This document shows, one piece after another, positions 15,962 through 23,481 of a stretch of DNA of 25,814 nucleotides (positions are counted from its first letter, which is position 1; every line of letters begins with the position of its first letter). The translations under genes were made by a program, and so were the position numbers. The DNA is from [Mycobacterium] nativiensis (GTDB lineage Bacteria; Actinomycetota; Actinomycetes; Mycobacteriales; Mycobacteriaceae). A model generated the notes under the pieces. It was not told the DNA's origin, ran no database searches, and saw only the letters and a list, made by a program, of their open reading frames with translations. Location: positions 4,752,259 to 4,778,072 of the forward strand of contig NZ_CP083986.1 in the NCBI RefSeq assembly GCF_020172685.1, written 5' to 3'.

Positions 15962-17115
15962 CACCCGATACGACCGGCAAGCCGCTGGCACTGGACTTGG
16001 CGGCGATCCTGGCCGACACCTCCAATCGCGTGGTGGTGTGCTGCGGCGCCGGTGGCGTGGGCAAGACCACCACTGCCGCGTCGATGGCGCTGCGGGCCGC
16101 GGAATACGGCCGCACCGTGGTCGTGCTGACCATTGACCCTGCGCGACGGCTGGCCCAGGCCCTGGGCATCGACGATCTGGGCAATCACCCGCAGCGGGTG
16201 CAACTGCCTGCCGAAGTGCCCGGTCAGCTGCACGCGATGATGCTCGACATGCGCCGCACCTTCGACGAGATGGTGACGCAGTACTCCGGCCCGGAGCGGG
16301 CCGAGGCGATCCTGGGCAACCAGTTCTATCAAACGGTCGCCACCTCGCTCTCCGGCACGCAGGAGTACATGGCGATGGAGAAACTCGGCCAGCTTCTCGC
16401 CGAGGACCGCTGGGACCTGGTGGTGGTCGACACCCCACCGTCGCGCAACGCCCTGGACTTCCTGGACGCACCGAAGCGACTCGGCAGCTTCATGGACAGC
16501 CGGCTGTGGAAGTTGCTGCTGGGTCCCGGTCGGGGCATCGGCAAATTGGTCGCCGGTGCACTCGGCCTGGCGATGAAGGCCCTGTCGACCGTACTGGGTT
16601 CGCAAATGCTTTCCGATGCAGCGAATTTCGTGCAGTCCCTCGATGCCACTTTCGGCGGCTTCCGGGAGAAGGCAGACCGCACCTACGACCTGCTCAAGCG
16701 CCGCGGCACCCAGTTCGTGGTGGTGTCGGCAGCCGAGCCCGACGCATTGCGGGAGGCGTCGTTCTTCGTCGACCGGCTCTCCACCGAGCACATGCCGCTG
16801 GCGGGCCTGATCCTCAACCGCACCCATCCGATGTTGTGCGACCTGCCCATCGAGCGCGCTATCGACGCGATCGAGACGCTGCAGGAGCCCAAGGTCAGCG
16901 CGTCGCTGCCGGAAGGGACGAAGTCGCTCACCACCGCGGCCCTGCAGATTCACGCCGAACGCGGCGCCACCGCCAAGCGGGAGATCCGGCTGCTGTCGCG
17001 CTTCACCCGCGCGAACCCGCGGGTTCCTATCGTGGGGGTGCCGTCACTGCCGTTCGATGTCTCCGATTTGGAGGCGCTCGGCGCGATCGCCGATCAGCTC
17101 ACGGCGAAGAAGTAG
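15958..17115 (+). CDS. BagB, second Get3/ArsA-like ATPase
   Basis: Orthologue of Rv3680, 385 aa. The P-loop is GAGGVGKTT (30-38): the deviant Walker A signature Lys is Ala31, while the nucleotide-binding K36 remains. Switch motif [18 protein letters not shown] corresponds to the Get3 switch. A hydrophobic, Gly/Leu-rich segment around residues 180-210 ([20 protein letters not shown]) lies where Get3 has its client-binding helices. Loss of the signature Lys suggests BagB cannot complete its own composite active site and works with BagA, which has it. Translationally coupled to bagA. The gene ends 25 bp before the converging whiB4. Confidence 0.92.
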   Translation: MTPDTTGKPLALDLAAILADTSNRVVVCCGAGGVGKTTTAASMALRAAEYGRTVVVLTIDPARRLAQALGIDDLGNHPQRVQLPAEVPGQLHAMMLDMRRTFDEMVTQYSGPERAEAILGNQFYQTVATSLSGTQEYMAMEKLGQLLAEDRWDLVVVDTPPSRNALDFLDAPKRLGSFMDSRLWKLLLGPGRGIGKLVAGALGLAMKALSTVLGSQMLSDAANFVQSLDATFGGFREKADRTYDLLKRRGTQFVVVSAAEPDALREASFFVDRLSTEHMPLAGLILNRTHPMLCDLPIERAIDAIETLQEPKVSASLPEGTKSLTTAALQIHAERGATAKREIRLLSRFTRANPRVPIVGVPSLPFDVSDLEALGAIADQLTAKK

Positions 17116-17140
17116 CGGCGAAGAGGGACTCAGCGGCGCG

Positions 17141-17503
17141 TCAGCCCGCGTCGCGCTGCTTGCGCTGGGCCGCGAAGTACTCCCGCCAGGAGGTCACCTC
17201 GGGGTGCTGCTTGAGCAGTGCCCGACGCTGCCGCTCGGTCATGCCACCCCACACACCGAATTCGACGCGGTTGTCCAGGGCGTCGGCCAGACAATCGAGA
17301 ACCACCGGGCAGTGCCGACAGATCACCGCGGCCTTGCGCTGCGCGGCGCCGCGAACAAAGAGTTCATCAGGGTCTGCGGTGCGGCACAGCGCTTTCGAGA
17401 CCCAGGCGATCCTGCCCTCGTCCTGTGCTCCCCGCAAGAGGGGTCTGGCGACTTCAGGCGCCGGCATGTTGGTGCTGCGAACCGCTGGCCGTGTAACAGA
17501 CAC
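17141..17503 (-). CDS. WhiB4, iron-sulfur redox regulator
   Basis: Orthologue of Rv3681c, 120 aa. The four cluster Cys C40, C62, C65 and C71 follow the WhiB spacing C-x21-C-x2-C-x5-C, the GVWGG turn is at 83-87, and the C-terminal basic segment ERQRRALLKQHP can bind DNA. In M. tuberculosis WhiB4 holds an O2-sensitive [4Fe-4S] cluster; the apo-oxidised form condenses DNA and represses antioxidant genes. Start GTG 17503 is chosen for GGAGG seven bases upstream. A good promoter about 95 bp upstream implies a leader. Convergent with bagB, divergent from ponA2. Confidence 0.95.
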   Translation of the reverse strand: MSVTRPAVRSTNMPAPEVARPLLRGAQDEGRIAWVSKALCRTADPDELFVRGAAQRKAAVICRHCPVVLDCLADALDNRVEFGVWGGMTERQRRALLKQHPEVTSWREYFAAQRKQRDAG

Positions 17504-17604
17504 TGACGATCCTCCGTCCCGGCCGCCCCCGCAGCCACCTATTCAACATCAACCTCGACCACCGTGGCGATCTCCATTGCGATCTACGCCACATCGTGTC
17601 ATCA

Positions 17605-17633
17605 GTGTTACCTGAATCGCACTTGTTGTCCAA
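17605..17633 (-). promoter_or_regulatory. whiB4 promoter, TTGGAC-N17-TAACAC
   Basis: On the minus strand TTGGAC (17633-17628) and TAACAC (17610-17605) are separated by exactly 17 bp. Transcription would start near 17598, giving whiB4 a 5' leader of about 95 nt. Confidence 0.5.
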
Positions 17634-17821
17634 GTTAGGTGGTCAGGTGGCATCTGCGCAACAGGTAGGGGACCCCTTTTTTGGGACAACCGTGCAGTCC
17701 GATCATGATCTGGGCCTCTGGGGACCGCTCCGATCCAGCCAGAGCCGGTGTTTTCTGACGTCAATGGCAAAGCTCGGATCCGGGTTCGGGGTCTTCGGCA
17801 AGCGACATCTCATGCCGGCGC

Positions 17822-17827
17822 TAGGGT
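17822..17827 (+). promoter_or_regulatory. -10 box TAGGGT, leaderless promoter of ponA2
   Basis: TAGGGT ends seven bases before ATG 17835, which fits a leaderless transcript and decides this start over the ATG at 17748. Confidence 0.55.
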
Positions 17828-17834
17828 GTTAGCC

Positions 17835-20249
17835 ATGTCGGAGCGTCCCCCGACCGGCCCTGCCGTGTTCAAGCTGGCCGGGTGCTGCCTGCTCGCCGCC
17901 GTGCTGCTCGCGGCGCTGCTGTTCCCGGTCGCCGGCGGTATCGGCCTGATCTCCAATCGCGCGTCGGACGTGGTGGCCAACGGGTCGGCCCAGCTGGTCA
18001 GCGGCGACGTGCCCGCGGTGACCACGATGGTCGACGCCAAGGGCAACACGATCGCGTGGCTGTACTCGCAGCGCCGGTTCGAGGTCCCCAACGACAAGAT
18101 CGCCGACACGATGAAGCTGGCGATCGTATCCATCGAGGACAAGCGGTTCGCCGAGCACAGCGGGGTGGACTGGAAGGGCACGCTGACCGGGCTGGCGGGC
18201 TACGCCTCCGGGGACATCGACACCCGCGGCGGGTCCACCCTCGAACAGCAGTACATCAAGAACTACCAGTTGCTGGTGCTGGCCCAGACCGACGCCGAGA
18301 AGCGCGCCGCCATCGAGACCACCCCGGCGCGCAAGCTCCGGGAGATCCGGATGGCGCTGACCCTGGACCGGACGTTCACCAAGCCGCAGATCCTGACCCG
18401 GTACCTGAACCTGGTGTCGTTCGGCAACAATTCGTTCGGCATCCAGGACGCGGCGCAGACCTACTTCGGCGTCGATGCCTCGGACCTGAACTGGCAGCAG
18501 TCGGCGCTGCTGGCCGGAATGGTGCAGTCGACCAGCACGCTGAACCCCTACGACAATCCCGAAGGTGCGCTGGCACGGCGAAACCTGGTTCTGGACACCA
18601 TGATCGAGAACCTGCCGGCCGAAGCCGACGCGCTGCGGGCGGCCAAACAGGAGCCGCTGGGCATCCTGCCGCAACCCAATGAGCTGCCGCGCGGCTGCAT
18701 CGCAGCCGGCGACCGGGCCTTCTTCTGCGACTACGTGCAGGAGTACCTGACGCGGGCGGGCATCAGCAAGGAACAGGTGGCCCGCGGCGGCTACGTGATC
18801 CACACGACGCTGGACCCCGACGTGCAGGGCCCGGTCAAGCAGGCGATCGACAGTTTCGCCAACCCGAATGTGCAGGGCGCCGCCAGCGTGATGAGCGTGA
18901 TCAAGCCCGGCAGCGACGCGCACCCGGTGTTGGCGATGGCCAGCAACCGCACCTACGGGCTCAACGCCGACCTCGGCGAAACCATGCGACCGCAACCGTT
19001 CTCACTGGTCGGTGACGGCGCCGGGTCGATCTTCAAGACATTCACCGTGGCCGCCGCCCTGGAGATGGGCATGGGCATCAGCGCCGATCTCGAGGTGCCG
19101 GGCCGGTTCCAGACCAAGGGCATGGGCAGCGGCGGCGCCAAGGGCTGCCCCAAAGAGACCTGGTGCGTGGTCAATGTCGCGCCCTACCGGTCGCCGATGA
19201 ACGTTTCGACCGCCCTGGCCACCTCGCCCAACACCGCGTTCGCCAAGCTGATCTCGCAGGTCGGGGTGGGGCGGACCGTCGATATGGCGATCAAACTGGG
19301 GCTGCGCTCCTACGCCGATCCCGGCACCGCCCGCGACTACGACCCGGACAGCAACGAGAGCCTGGCCGATTTCGTCAAGCGGCAGAACCTGGGGTCGTTC
19401 ACCCTGGGCCCGATCGAGGTCAACGCGCTGGAGCTGTCCAACGTCGCCGCCACCCTGGCGTCCGGCGGCGTCTGGTGCCCGCCGAATCCGATCGACAAGG
19501 TCTTCGACCGCAACGGCAACGAGGTGGCCGTCGCCACCGAGGCCTGCGACCGGGTGGTTCCCGAGGGATTGGCGAACACGCTGGCCAACGCGCTGAGCAA
19601 GGACATCGCCGGCGGCGGCACCGCGGCACCCGCGGCGGGGTCGGTGGGCTGGGATCTGCCGATGGCCGGCAAGACCGGCACCACCGAGGCGCACCGGTCC
19701 TCGGGCTTCATGGGTTTCACCAACCGCTACGCGGCGGCGAACTACATCTTCGATGACTCCCTCTCGCCGGGCGACCTGTGCTCGTTCCCGCTGCGGCACT
19801 GCGGGGACGGCGACCTGTTCGGCGGCAACGAGCCGGCCCGGACCTGGTTCGCCGCGATGAAGCCGATCGCCACCGACTTCGGCGACGTCATCATGCCGCC
19901 GACCGACCCGCGCTACGTCGACGGCGGACCCAACTCCCGGGTGCCACCGGTCGCCGGCCTGGATGTCGACGCAGCCCGCGCTCGACTCAAGGAGGTCGGG
20001 TTCCAGGTCGCCGAGCAGCCGAACTGGGTCAACAGCAGCGCCCGCTCTGGAGCGGTCGTCGGTACCTCGCCGAGCGGGCAGACCATTCCCGGCTCAATCA
20101 TCACCATCGATGTCAGCAACGGCATCCCGCCGCCGCCACCACCGCCTCCGGAGGGCATGCCGCCACCGATCGGTTCGACGGTCGTGGAGATCCCGGGACT
20201 GCCGCCGATCACCATTCCGCTGCTGCCGCCCCCAGCGCCGCCGCCGTAA
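17835..20249 (+). CDS. PonA2, bifunctional class A penicillin-binding protein
   Basis: Peptidoglycan glycosyltransferase/transpeptidase, orthologue of Rv3682, 804 aa. Layout: short cytoplasmic tail, transmembrane helix (about 18-36), GT51 domain with catalytic E101 in SIEDKRFAEHSGVDWKG, and transpeptidase domain with S398-I-F-K401, S464-P-N466 and K613-T-G-T. A single PASTA domain follows (about 702-762, from VPPVAGLDVDAARARL), and the protein ends in a proline-rich tail of about 40 residues. PonA2 makes and repairs cell wall outside the membrane; in mycobacteria it supports survival in stationary phase, acid and low oxygen. ATG 17835 matches relatives (MSERPPTGPAVFKLAG). Probably monocistronic or loosely linked with the next gene. 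Confidence 0.96.
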   Translation: MSERPPTGPAVFKLAGCCLLAAVLLAALLFPVAGGIGLISNRASDVVANGSAQLVSGDVPAVTTMVDAKGNTIAWLYSQRRFEVPNDKIADTMKLAIVSIEDKRFAEHSGVDWKGTLTGLAGYASGDIDTRGGSTLEQQYIKNYQLLVLAQTDAEKRAAIETTPARKLREIRMALTLDRTFTKPQILTRYLNLVSFGNNSFGIQDAAQTYFGVDASDLNWQQSALLAGMVQSTSTLNPYDNPEGALARRNLVLDTMIENLPAEADALRAAKQEPLGILPQPNELPRGCIAAGDRAFFCDYVQEYLTRAGISKEQVARGGYVIHTTLDPDVQGPVKQAIDSFANPNVQGAASVMSVIKPGSDAHPVLAMASNRTYGLNADLGETMRPQPFSLVGDGAGSIFKTFTVAAALEMGMGISADLEVPGRFQTKGMGSGGAKGCPKETWCVVNVAPYRSPMNVSTALATSPNTAFAKLISQVGVGRTVDMAIKLGLRSYADPGTARDYDPDSNESLADFVKRQNLGSFTLGPIEVNALELSNVAATLASGGVWCPPNPIDKVFDRNGNEVAVATEACDRVVPEGLANTLANALSKDIAGGGTAAPAAGSVGWDLPMAGKTGTTEAHRSSGFMGFTNRYAAANYIFDDSLSPGDLCSFPLRHCGDGDLFGGNEPARTWFAAMKPIATDFGDVIMPPTDPRYVDGGPNSRVPPVAGLDVDAARARLKEVGFQVAEQPNWVNSSARSGAVVGTSPSGQTIPGSIITIDVSNGIPPPPPPPPEGMPPPIGSTVVEIPGLPPITIPLLPPPAPPP

Positions 20250-20274
20250 CCGCGGTAGCTCCTTGCGGGCGCAG

Positions 20275-20280
20275 TAGTCT
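20275..20280 (+). promoter_or_regulatory. -10 box TAGTCT, leaderless promoter
   Basis: TAGTCT ends seven bases before ATG 20288, giving the metallophosphoesterase gene and cds1 their own transcript despite closeness to ponA2 (38 bp). Confidence 0.5.
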
Positions 20281-20287
20281 GAACCCC

Positions 20288-21253
20288 ATGGCCCCATCAC
20301 CTGCCCTGACCCGGTCCGTTATCGCCGCATCGGCGGCACTCGGGCCGGCGGCACTCGCCATCGGCTACGGCGCGATCATCGAGCGCAACGCGTTCGTGGT
20401 GCGTGAGGCGACGATGCCGGTGCTGGATCCGGGCTCATCGCCGCTGCGGGTGCTGCACATCAGCGACATCCACATGCGCCCCGGCCAGCACCGCAAACAG
20501 GCCTGGCTGCGGGATCTGGTCCGCTTGGAGCCGGACCTGGTGGTCAACACCGGCGACAACCTGGCCCACCCGAAGGCGGTCCCGGCGGTGGTGCAGGCCC
20601 TCGGCGATCTGCTGTCGGTGCCGGGTGTGTTCGTCTTCGGCAGCAACGACTACTTCGGGCCGCGGCTGAAGAACCCGGCGAAGTACCTGACCAAGCCGAC
20701 GCACCGCGTCTACGGCACCGCGCTGCCCTGGCAGGACCTGCGGGCGGCGTTCACCGAGCGGGGTTGGCTGGATCTGACCCACACCCGCCGCGAGTTCGAG
20801 GTGGCCGGTCAGCGGATCGCCGCGGCCGGCGTCGACGACCCGCACATCGAGCGGGACCGCTACGACACCATCGCCGGGCCGGCCGACGCAGGCGCCAATC
20901 TGCGGCTGGGCCTGACCCATTCGCCCGAGCCGAGGGTGCTGGACCGCTTCTCCGGCGACGGCTACCAGCTGGTGATGGCCGGCCACACCCATGGCGGGCA
21001 GCTGTGCGTGCCGCTCTACGGCGCCCTGGTGACCAACTGCGGCCTGGACCGCTCCCGGGTCAAGGGCCCGTCACAGTGGGGCGCCCACATGCGGCTGCAC
21101 GTCTCGGCCGGCATCGGGACCTCGCCGTTCGCGCCGGTTCGGTTCGCCTGCCGTCCCGAGGCCACCCTGCTCACCCTGGTTCCGGCGCCGACCGGCGGCG
21201 ACGACTCACGCCTCACCCGCGACTTCACGCAGCCGTCCGTATCGGCCCGTTGA
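20288..21253 (+). CDS. Calcineurin-like metallophosphoesterase
   Basis: Orthologue of Rv3683, 321 aa. Binuclear metal motifs in order: D60 and H62 (HISDIHM), D90 (NTGDN), N120-D121 (GSND), H211 (LTHSPEP) and the GHTHGG block with H233 and H235. The first 30 residues are hydrophobic and may anchor the protein to the membrane, as in YkuE/YaeI-type phosphoesterases. The substrate is unknown; phosphodiester lipids or nucleotides are possible. The stop overlaps the TTG start of cds1 (TTGA). ATG 20288 is supported by a -10 box. The longer frame from 19778 runs inside ponA2 in another frame and is rejected. Confidence 0.9.
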   Translation: MAPSPALTRSVIAASAALGPAALAIGYGAIIERNAFVVREATMPVLDPGSSPLRVLHISDIHMRPGQHRKQAWLRDLVRLEPDLVVNTGDNLAHPKAVPAVVQALGDLLSVPGVFVFGSNDYFGPRLKNPAKYLTKPTHRVYGTALPWQDLRAAFTERGWLDLTHTRREFEVAGQRIAAAGVDDPHIERDRYDTIAGPADAGANLRLGLTHSPEPRVLDRFSGDGYQLVMAGHTHGGQLCVPLYGALVTNCGLDRSRVKGPSQWGAHMRLHVSAGIGTSPFAPVRFACRPEATLLTLVPAPTGGDDSRLTRDFTQPSVSAR

Positions 21254-22362
21254 CCACCCGGACAGCCGACCGCGGGCATCCGCGCCGCTGGGCCGACAAC
21301 GCGATCCGGCTGATCGAGGCGGACGCCCGGCGTAGTGCCGACACCCATCTGCTGCGTTACCCCCTGCCCGCATGGGCGGACGATGGCTCGGGTCCCCAGG
21401 TGGCGCTGTATCTCAAGGACGAGACCACCCACATCACCGGCAGCCTCAAGCATCGGCTGGCCCGCTCGCTGTTCCTCTACGGGCTGTGCGACGGCCGGAT
21501 CGCCGAGGGCACCACGGTGGTCGAGGCGTCGTCGGGGTCCACGGCGGTTTCCGAGGCCTATTTCGCCGCCCTGCTGGGGCTGCAGTTCGTCGCGGTGATG
21601 CCGGCCTCCACCAGCGCGTCGAAAGTGGCGCTGATCGAGGCGCAGGGCGGGCGCTGCCACTTCGTGCAGCACTCCGGGGACGTCTACGCCGAAGCGGAGC
21701 GGATCGCCGCCGACACCGGCGGGCACTACCTGGATCAGTTCACCAACGCCGAGCGGGCCACCGACTGGCGCGGCAACAACAACATCGCCGAGTCGATCTT
21801 CTCCCAGATGCGCGACGAGGCCCATCCGATCCCGGATTGGATCGTGGTGGGCGCCGGTACCGGCGGCACCAGCGCGACCATCGGACGCTACATCCGGTAT
21901 CGCCGGCACAGCACCCGGCTGTGCGTGGTCGACCCCGAGCATTCGGCGTTCTACCCGGCCTACGAGCAGTGCCGGTTCGACCTGACGCTCGAGGAGTCGT
22001 CGCGCATCGAGGGCATCGGGCGCCCGCGCGTGGAGCCGTCGTTTCTGCCCGGCGTGGTGGACCGGATGGTGGCAGTGCCCGATGCGGGCTCAGTGGCCGC
22101 GGCGCGGCATGTCAGCGCGGTGCTGGGCCGACGGGTGGGGGCTTCGACCGGAACCAACATCTGGGGGGCGTTCGGACTGCTGGCGGAGATGGTCGCAGAC
22201 GGCCGCAGTGGGTCGGTGGTGACCCTGCTGGCCGACAGTGGGGACCGCTACGCCGACACCTACTACTGCGATGACTGGCTGGCGCAGCAGGGGCTGGACC
22301 CGACCGGCCCAGCCGCGGTGCTGGCCGAGTTCGAGCGGTCCTGCCGCTTCGCGCCTGCGTGA
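21250..22362 (+). CDS. L-cysteine desulfhydrase Cds1, PLP enzyme
   Basis: Orthologue of Rv3684 (Cds1), which in M. tuberculosis degrades cysteine to H2S, pyruvate and ammonia, aiding respiration and redox balance. Fold-type II PLP enzyme related to cysteine synthase: PLP lysine K67 in ITGSLKHRL, the phosphate loop GAGTGGTS (201-208), and SSGST (94-98) in place of the cysteine synthase TSGNT loop, where Asn becomes Ser. The C-terminal part [14 protein letters not shown] is well formed. Start TTG 21250 is the only start codon after the previous gene in this frame before the conserved [19 protein letters not shown]; it overlaps the preceding stop, so translation is coupled. 370 aa, slightly longer than the 346 I recall for M. 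tuberculosis. Confidence 0.92.
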   Translation: MTTRTADRGHPRRWADNAIRLIEADARRSADTHLLRYPLPAWADDGSGPQVALYLKDETTHITGSLKHRLARSLFLYGLCDGRIAEGTTVVEASSGSTAVSEAYFAALLGLQFVAVMPASTSASKVALIEAQGGRCHFVQHSGDVYAEAERIAADTGGHYLDQFTNAERATDWRGNNNIAESIFSQMRDEAHPIPDWIVVGAGTGGTSATIGRYIRYRRHSTRLCVVDPEHSAFYPAYEQCRFDLTLEESSRIEGIGRPRVEPSFLPGVVDRMVAVPDAGSVAAARHVSAVLGRRVGASTGTNIWGAFGLLAEMVADGRSGSVVTLLADSGDRYADTYYCDDWLAQQGLDPTGPAAVLAEFERSCRFAPA

Positions 22363-22457
22363 GCCCGCTCTTCAGCGGTATCGGGATTGGTGGCCACGAG
22401 CCACACCGCAGCCAGAGCGAAGAACCCGGCATACACCGCGCCGCCCAACAGCGTCAT
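22263..22457 (-). CDS. Possible 64-aa membrane protein antisense to the cds1 end
   Basis: Begins [20 protein letters not shown], one transmembrane helix, then [20 protein letters not shown] and a low-complexity Ser-rich tail. ATG 22457 has an excellent ribosome binding site, AAGGGGAG (22472-22465), seven bases upstream, which is unlikely by chance. The last 100 bp overlap the 3' end of cds1 on the opposite strand, so the tail may be only what the antisense frame allows. I do not recognise a family. A short palindrome lies immediately upstream. Likely a real small membrane protein, but unproven. Confidence 0.5.
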   Translation of the reverse strand: MTLLGGAVYAGFFALAAVWLVATNPDTAEERAHAGAKRQDRSNSASTAAGPVGSSPCCASQSSQ

Positions 22458-22474
22458 GATCTGACTCCCCTTGT

Positions 22475-22490
22475 ACTAAACCTTGTTAGT
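22475..22490. promoter_or_regulatory. Palindrome ACTAA-N6-TTAGT before the small membrane gene
   Basis: 5-bp perfect arms with a 6-bp centre, 18 bp upstream of the ATG at 22457 on the minus strand. Size and symmetry fit a repressor site, but arms this short are common by chance. Confidence 0.25.
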
Positions 22491-22625
22491 CAGTCTGCCT
22501 AAGTCCGCCTATGTTTGCGAGCTTCCCACGCCCAAATGTGGGGCGTCTCATGCTGTCGCGGGCCCAGTGACCTGCGCCGCGATGGCCTTGGGCTGGGCGT
22601 TTGGGTAGCTATGGGGGCGGTGCGA

Positions 22626-22631
22626 TACGCT
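22626..22631 (+). promoter_or_regulatory. -10 box TACGCT of the tRNA-Pro gene
   Basis: TACGCT ends 14 bases before the tRNA 5' end, so a short 5' leader removed by RNase P is expected. A weak -35, TTGGGT (22601-22606), is 19 bp upstream. Confidence 0.4.
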
Positions 22632-22645
22632 GTCGAGGCTTCACC

Positions 22646-22720
<75 letters not shown>

Positions 22721-22740
22721 TCAGGTTGTTGCAGGTAGAG

Positions 22741-22774
22741 GGCTCTGACTGGTCAATCCAGTCGGGGCCTTTTT
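22741..22774 (+). terminator. Intrinsic terminator of tRNA-Pro
   Basis: GGCTCTGACTGG (22741-22752) and CCAGTCGGGGCC (22758-22769) pair over 12 bp (two G-U pairs) around a 5-nt loop and are followed by five T. A textbook Rho-independent terminator, 21 bp after the tRNA. Confidence 0.9.
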
Positions 22775-22885
22775 CCGTTGTGGCCCGGAGTTGGTGTTGA
22801 CGACGGTCGGCCGTGCCAGCGTTCGTAATCCGCGCTGAGTGCGGCCCGCCAAGACCTGTGCGGACTCGCCACTACGGGGTCGCGT

Positions 22886-22915
22886 AAGTTCTTAGGGAAT
22901 CAAATCCAAGAACTT
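22886..22915. promoter_or_regulatory. Inverted repeat AAGTTCTT-N14-AAGAACTT before DUF3297 gene
   Basis: Perfect 8-bp arms (22886-22893 and 22908-22915), flanked further by GCG/CGC with a small bulge. It ends 27 bp before ATG 22943. It could be an operator or a 5'-leader hairpin of the DUF3297 gene. The rest of 22775-22942 shows nothing else that I recognise. Confidence 0.45.
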
Positions 22916-22942
22916 TGCGCGCAGCATTCGACGAAGGCCATC

Positions 22943-23200
22943 ATGTCCGAGGATCAGAACACAGACGTTCCACCGAATCACCTCTCCATCGATCCGCGCA
23001 GCGCCTTCTATAACGAAGAGGCGCTCCGCCGCGACGTGGGTATTCGCTTCAATGGCGTCGAGAAAACCAATGTGCACGAATACAACGTGGCCGAGGGTTG
23101 GGTGCGGGTGGAAGTCCCCACCGCCAAGGACCGCCGTGGAAATCCGATGGTCGTCAAGGTCAGCGGCACGGTCGAACCTTATTTCCGCCCAGCAAAATAG
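22943..23200 (+). CDS. DUF3297 family protein
   Basis: 85 aa, with the family core LSIDPRSAFYNEEALRRDVG, IRFNGVEKTNVHEYNVAEGW, VRVEV and a C-terminal GNPMVVKVSGTVEPYF. DUF3297 proteins occur in many bacteria as small soluble proteins of unknown function. ATG 22943 has AAGG six bases upstream. The gene is alone, after the tRNA terminator, with an inverted repeat ahead of it. The full-length family pattern makes the gene call firm while the function is open. Confidence 0.88.
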   Translation: MSEDQNTDVPPNHLSIDPRSAFYNEEALRRDVGIRFNGVEKTNVHEYNVAEGWVRVEVPTAKDRRGNPMVVKVSGTVEPYFRPAK

Positions 23201-23309
23201 CGGACGCCTTTGGGTTGCCGGCGTGGTTCTGAGTTCGTCAGACCGCGCCGAGGTAAACCGGTCACCCCAACGATTGCGGCAGCGCCTGTCTTGACTGCGG
23301 ATACCGGCC

Positions 23310-23315
23310 TACCCT
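23310..23315 (+). promoter_or_regulatory. -10 box TACCCT before the 32-aa membrane peptide
   Basis: TACCCT ends six bases before GTG 23322. TTGACT at 23291-23296 is a good -35 sequence but only 13 bp away, shorter than usual. Confidence 0.4.
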
Positions 23316-23321
23316 GGAGTC

Positions 23322-23420
23322 GTGATGGAAGTAGTGCTCCCGTGGGTACTGCCGATCATCGCGATCCTGATCATCGTCAGCATCCTGATCGCGCTCTCGG
23401 CACACTTCAACCACGATTAG
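23322..23420 (+). CDS. 32-aa hydrophobic membrane peptide
   Basis: Reads MMEVVLPWVLPIIAILIIVS then ILIALSAHFNHD and stop (TAG 23418-23420). If the internal ATG at 23325 is used it has 31 aa. Nearly the whole peptide is one transmembrane helix with a short polar His/Asp tail. GTG 23322 is in leaderless position to TACCCT. There is no recognisable family and no partner gene. The high Ile/Val/Leu content, with ATC codons throughout, is typical of real mycobacterial membrane helices. It ends 61 bp before the converging GH15 gene. Confidence 0.55.
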   Translation: MMEVVLPWVLPIIAILIIVSILIALSAHFNHD

Positions 23421-23481
23421 CAGGACGCGCCACTCGGCGACCACGGTGCCGGAATCCGGCCATCGCAAATGTCGTCGTGCT

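Larger units (their letters stand above)
17504..17834. other. 331-bp divergent intergenic region whiB4/ponA2
   Basis: Holds the whiB4 promoter and leader on the minus strand and the ponA2 -10 box on the plus strand. Near 17673-17690 there is GGGGACCCC followed by six T, whose stem is too short for a convincing terminator. Short reading frames here lack start signals. I see no further gene. Confidence 0.6.

Noticed and set aside
14918..16471. 517-aa minus-strand frame
   Set aside because: Antisense shadow of bagA-bagB, which have clear ATPase motifs on the plus strand.
17673..17690. GGGGACCCC followed by T6 as a terminator
   Set aside because: Only a 4-bp stem, with no gene ending upstream on the plus strand.
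20100..20249. Proline-rich repeats as a tandem repeat or separate gene
   Set aside because: They are the in-frame C-terminal tail of PonA2, normal for this protein.
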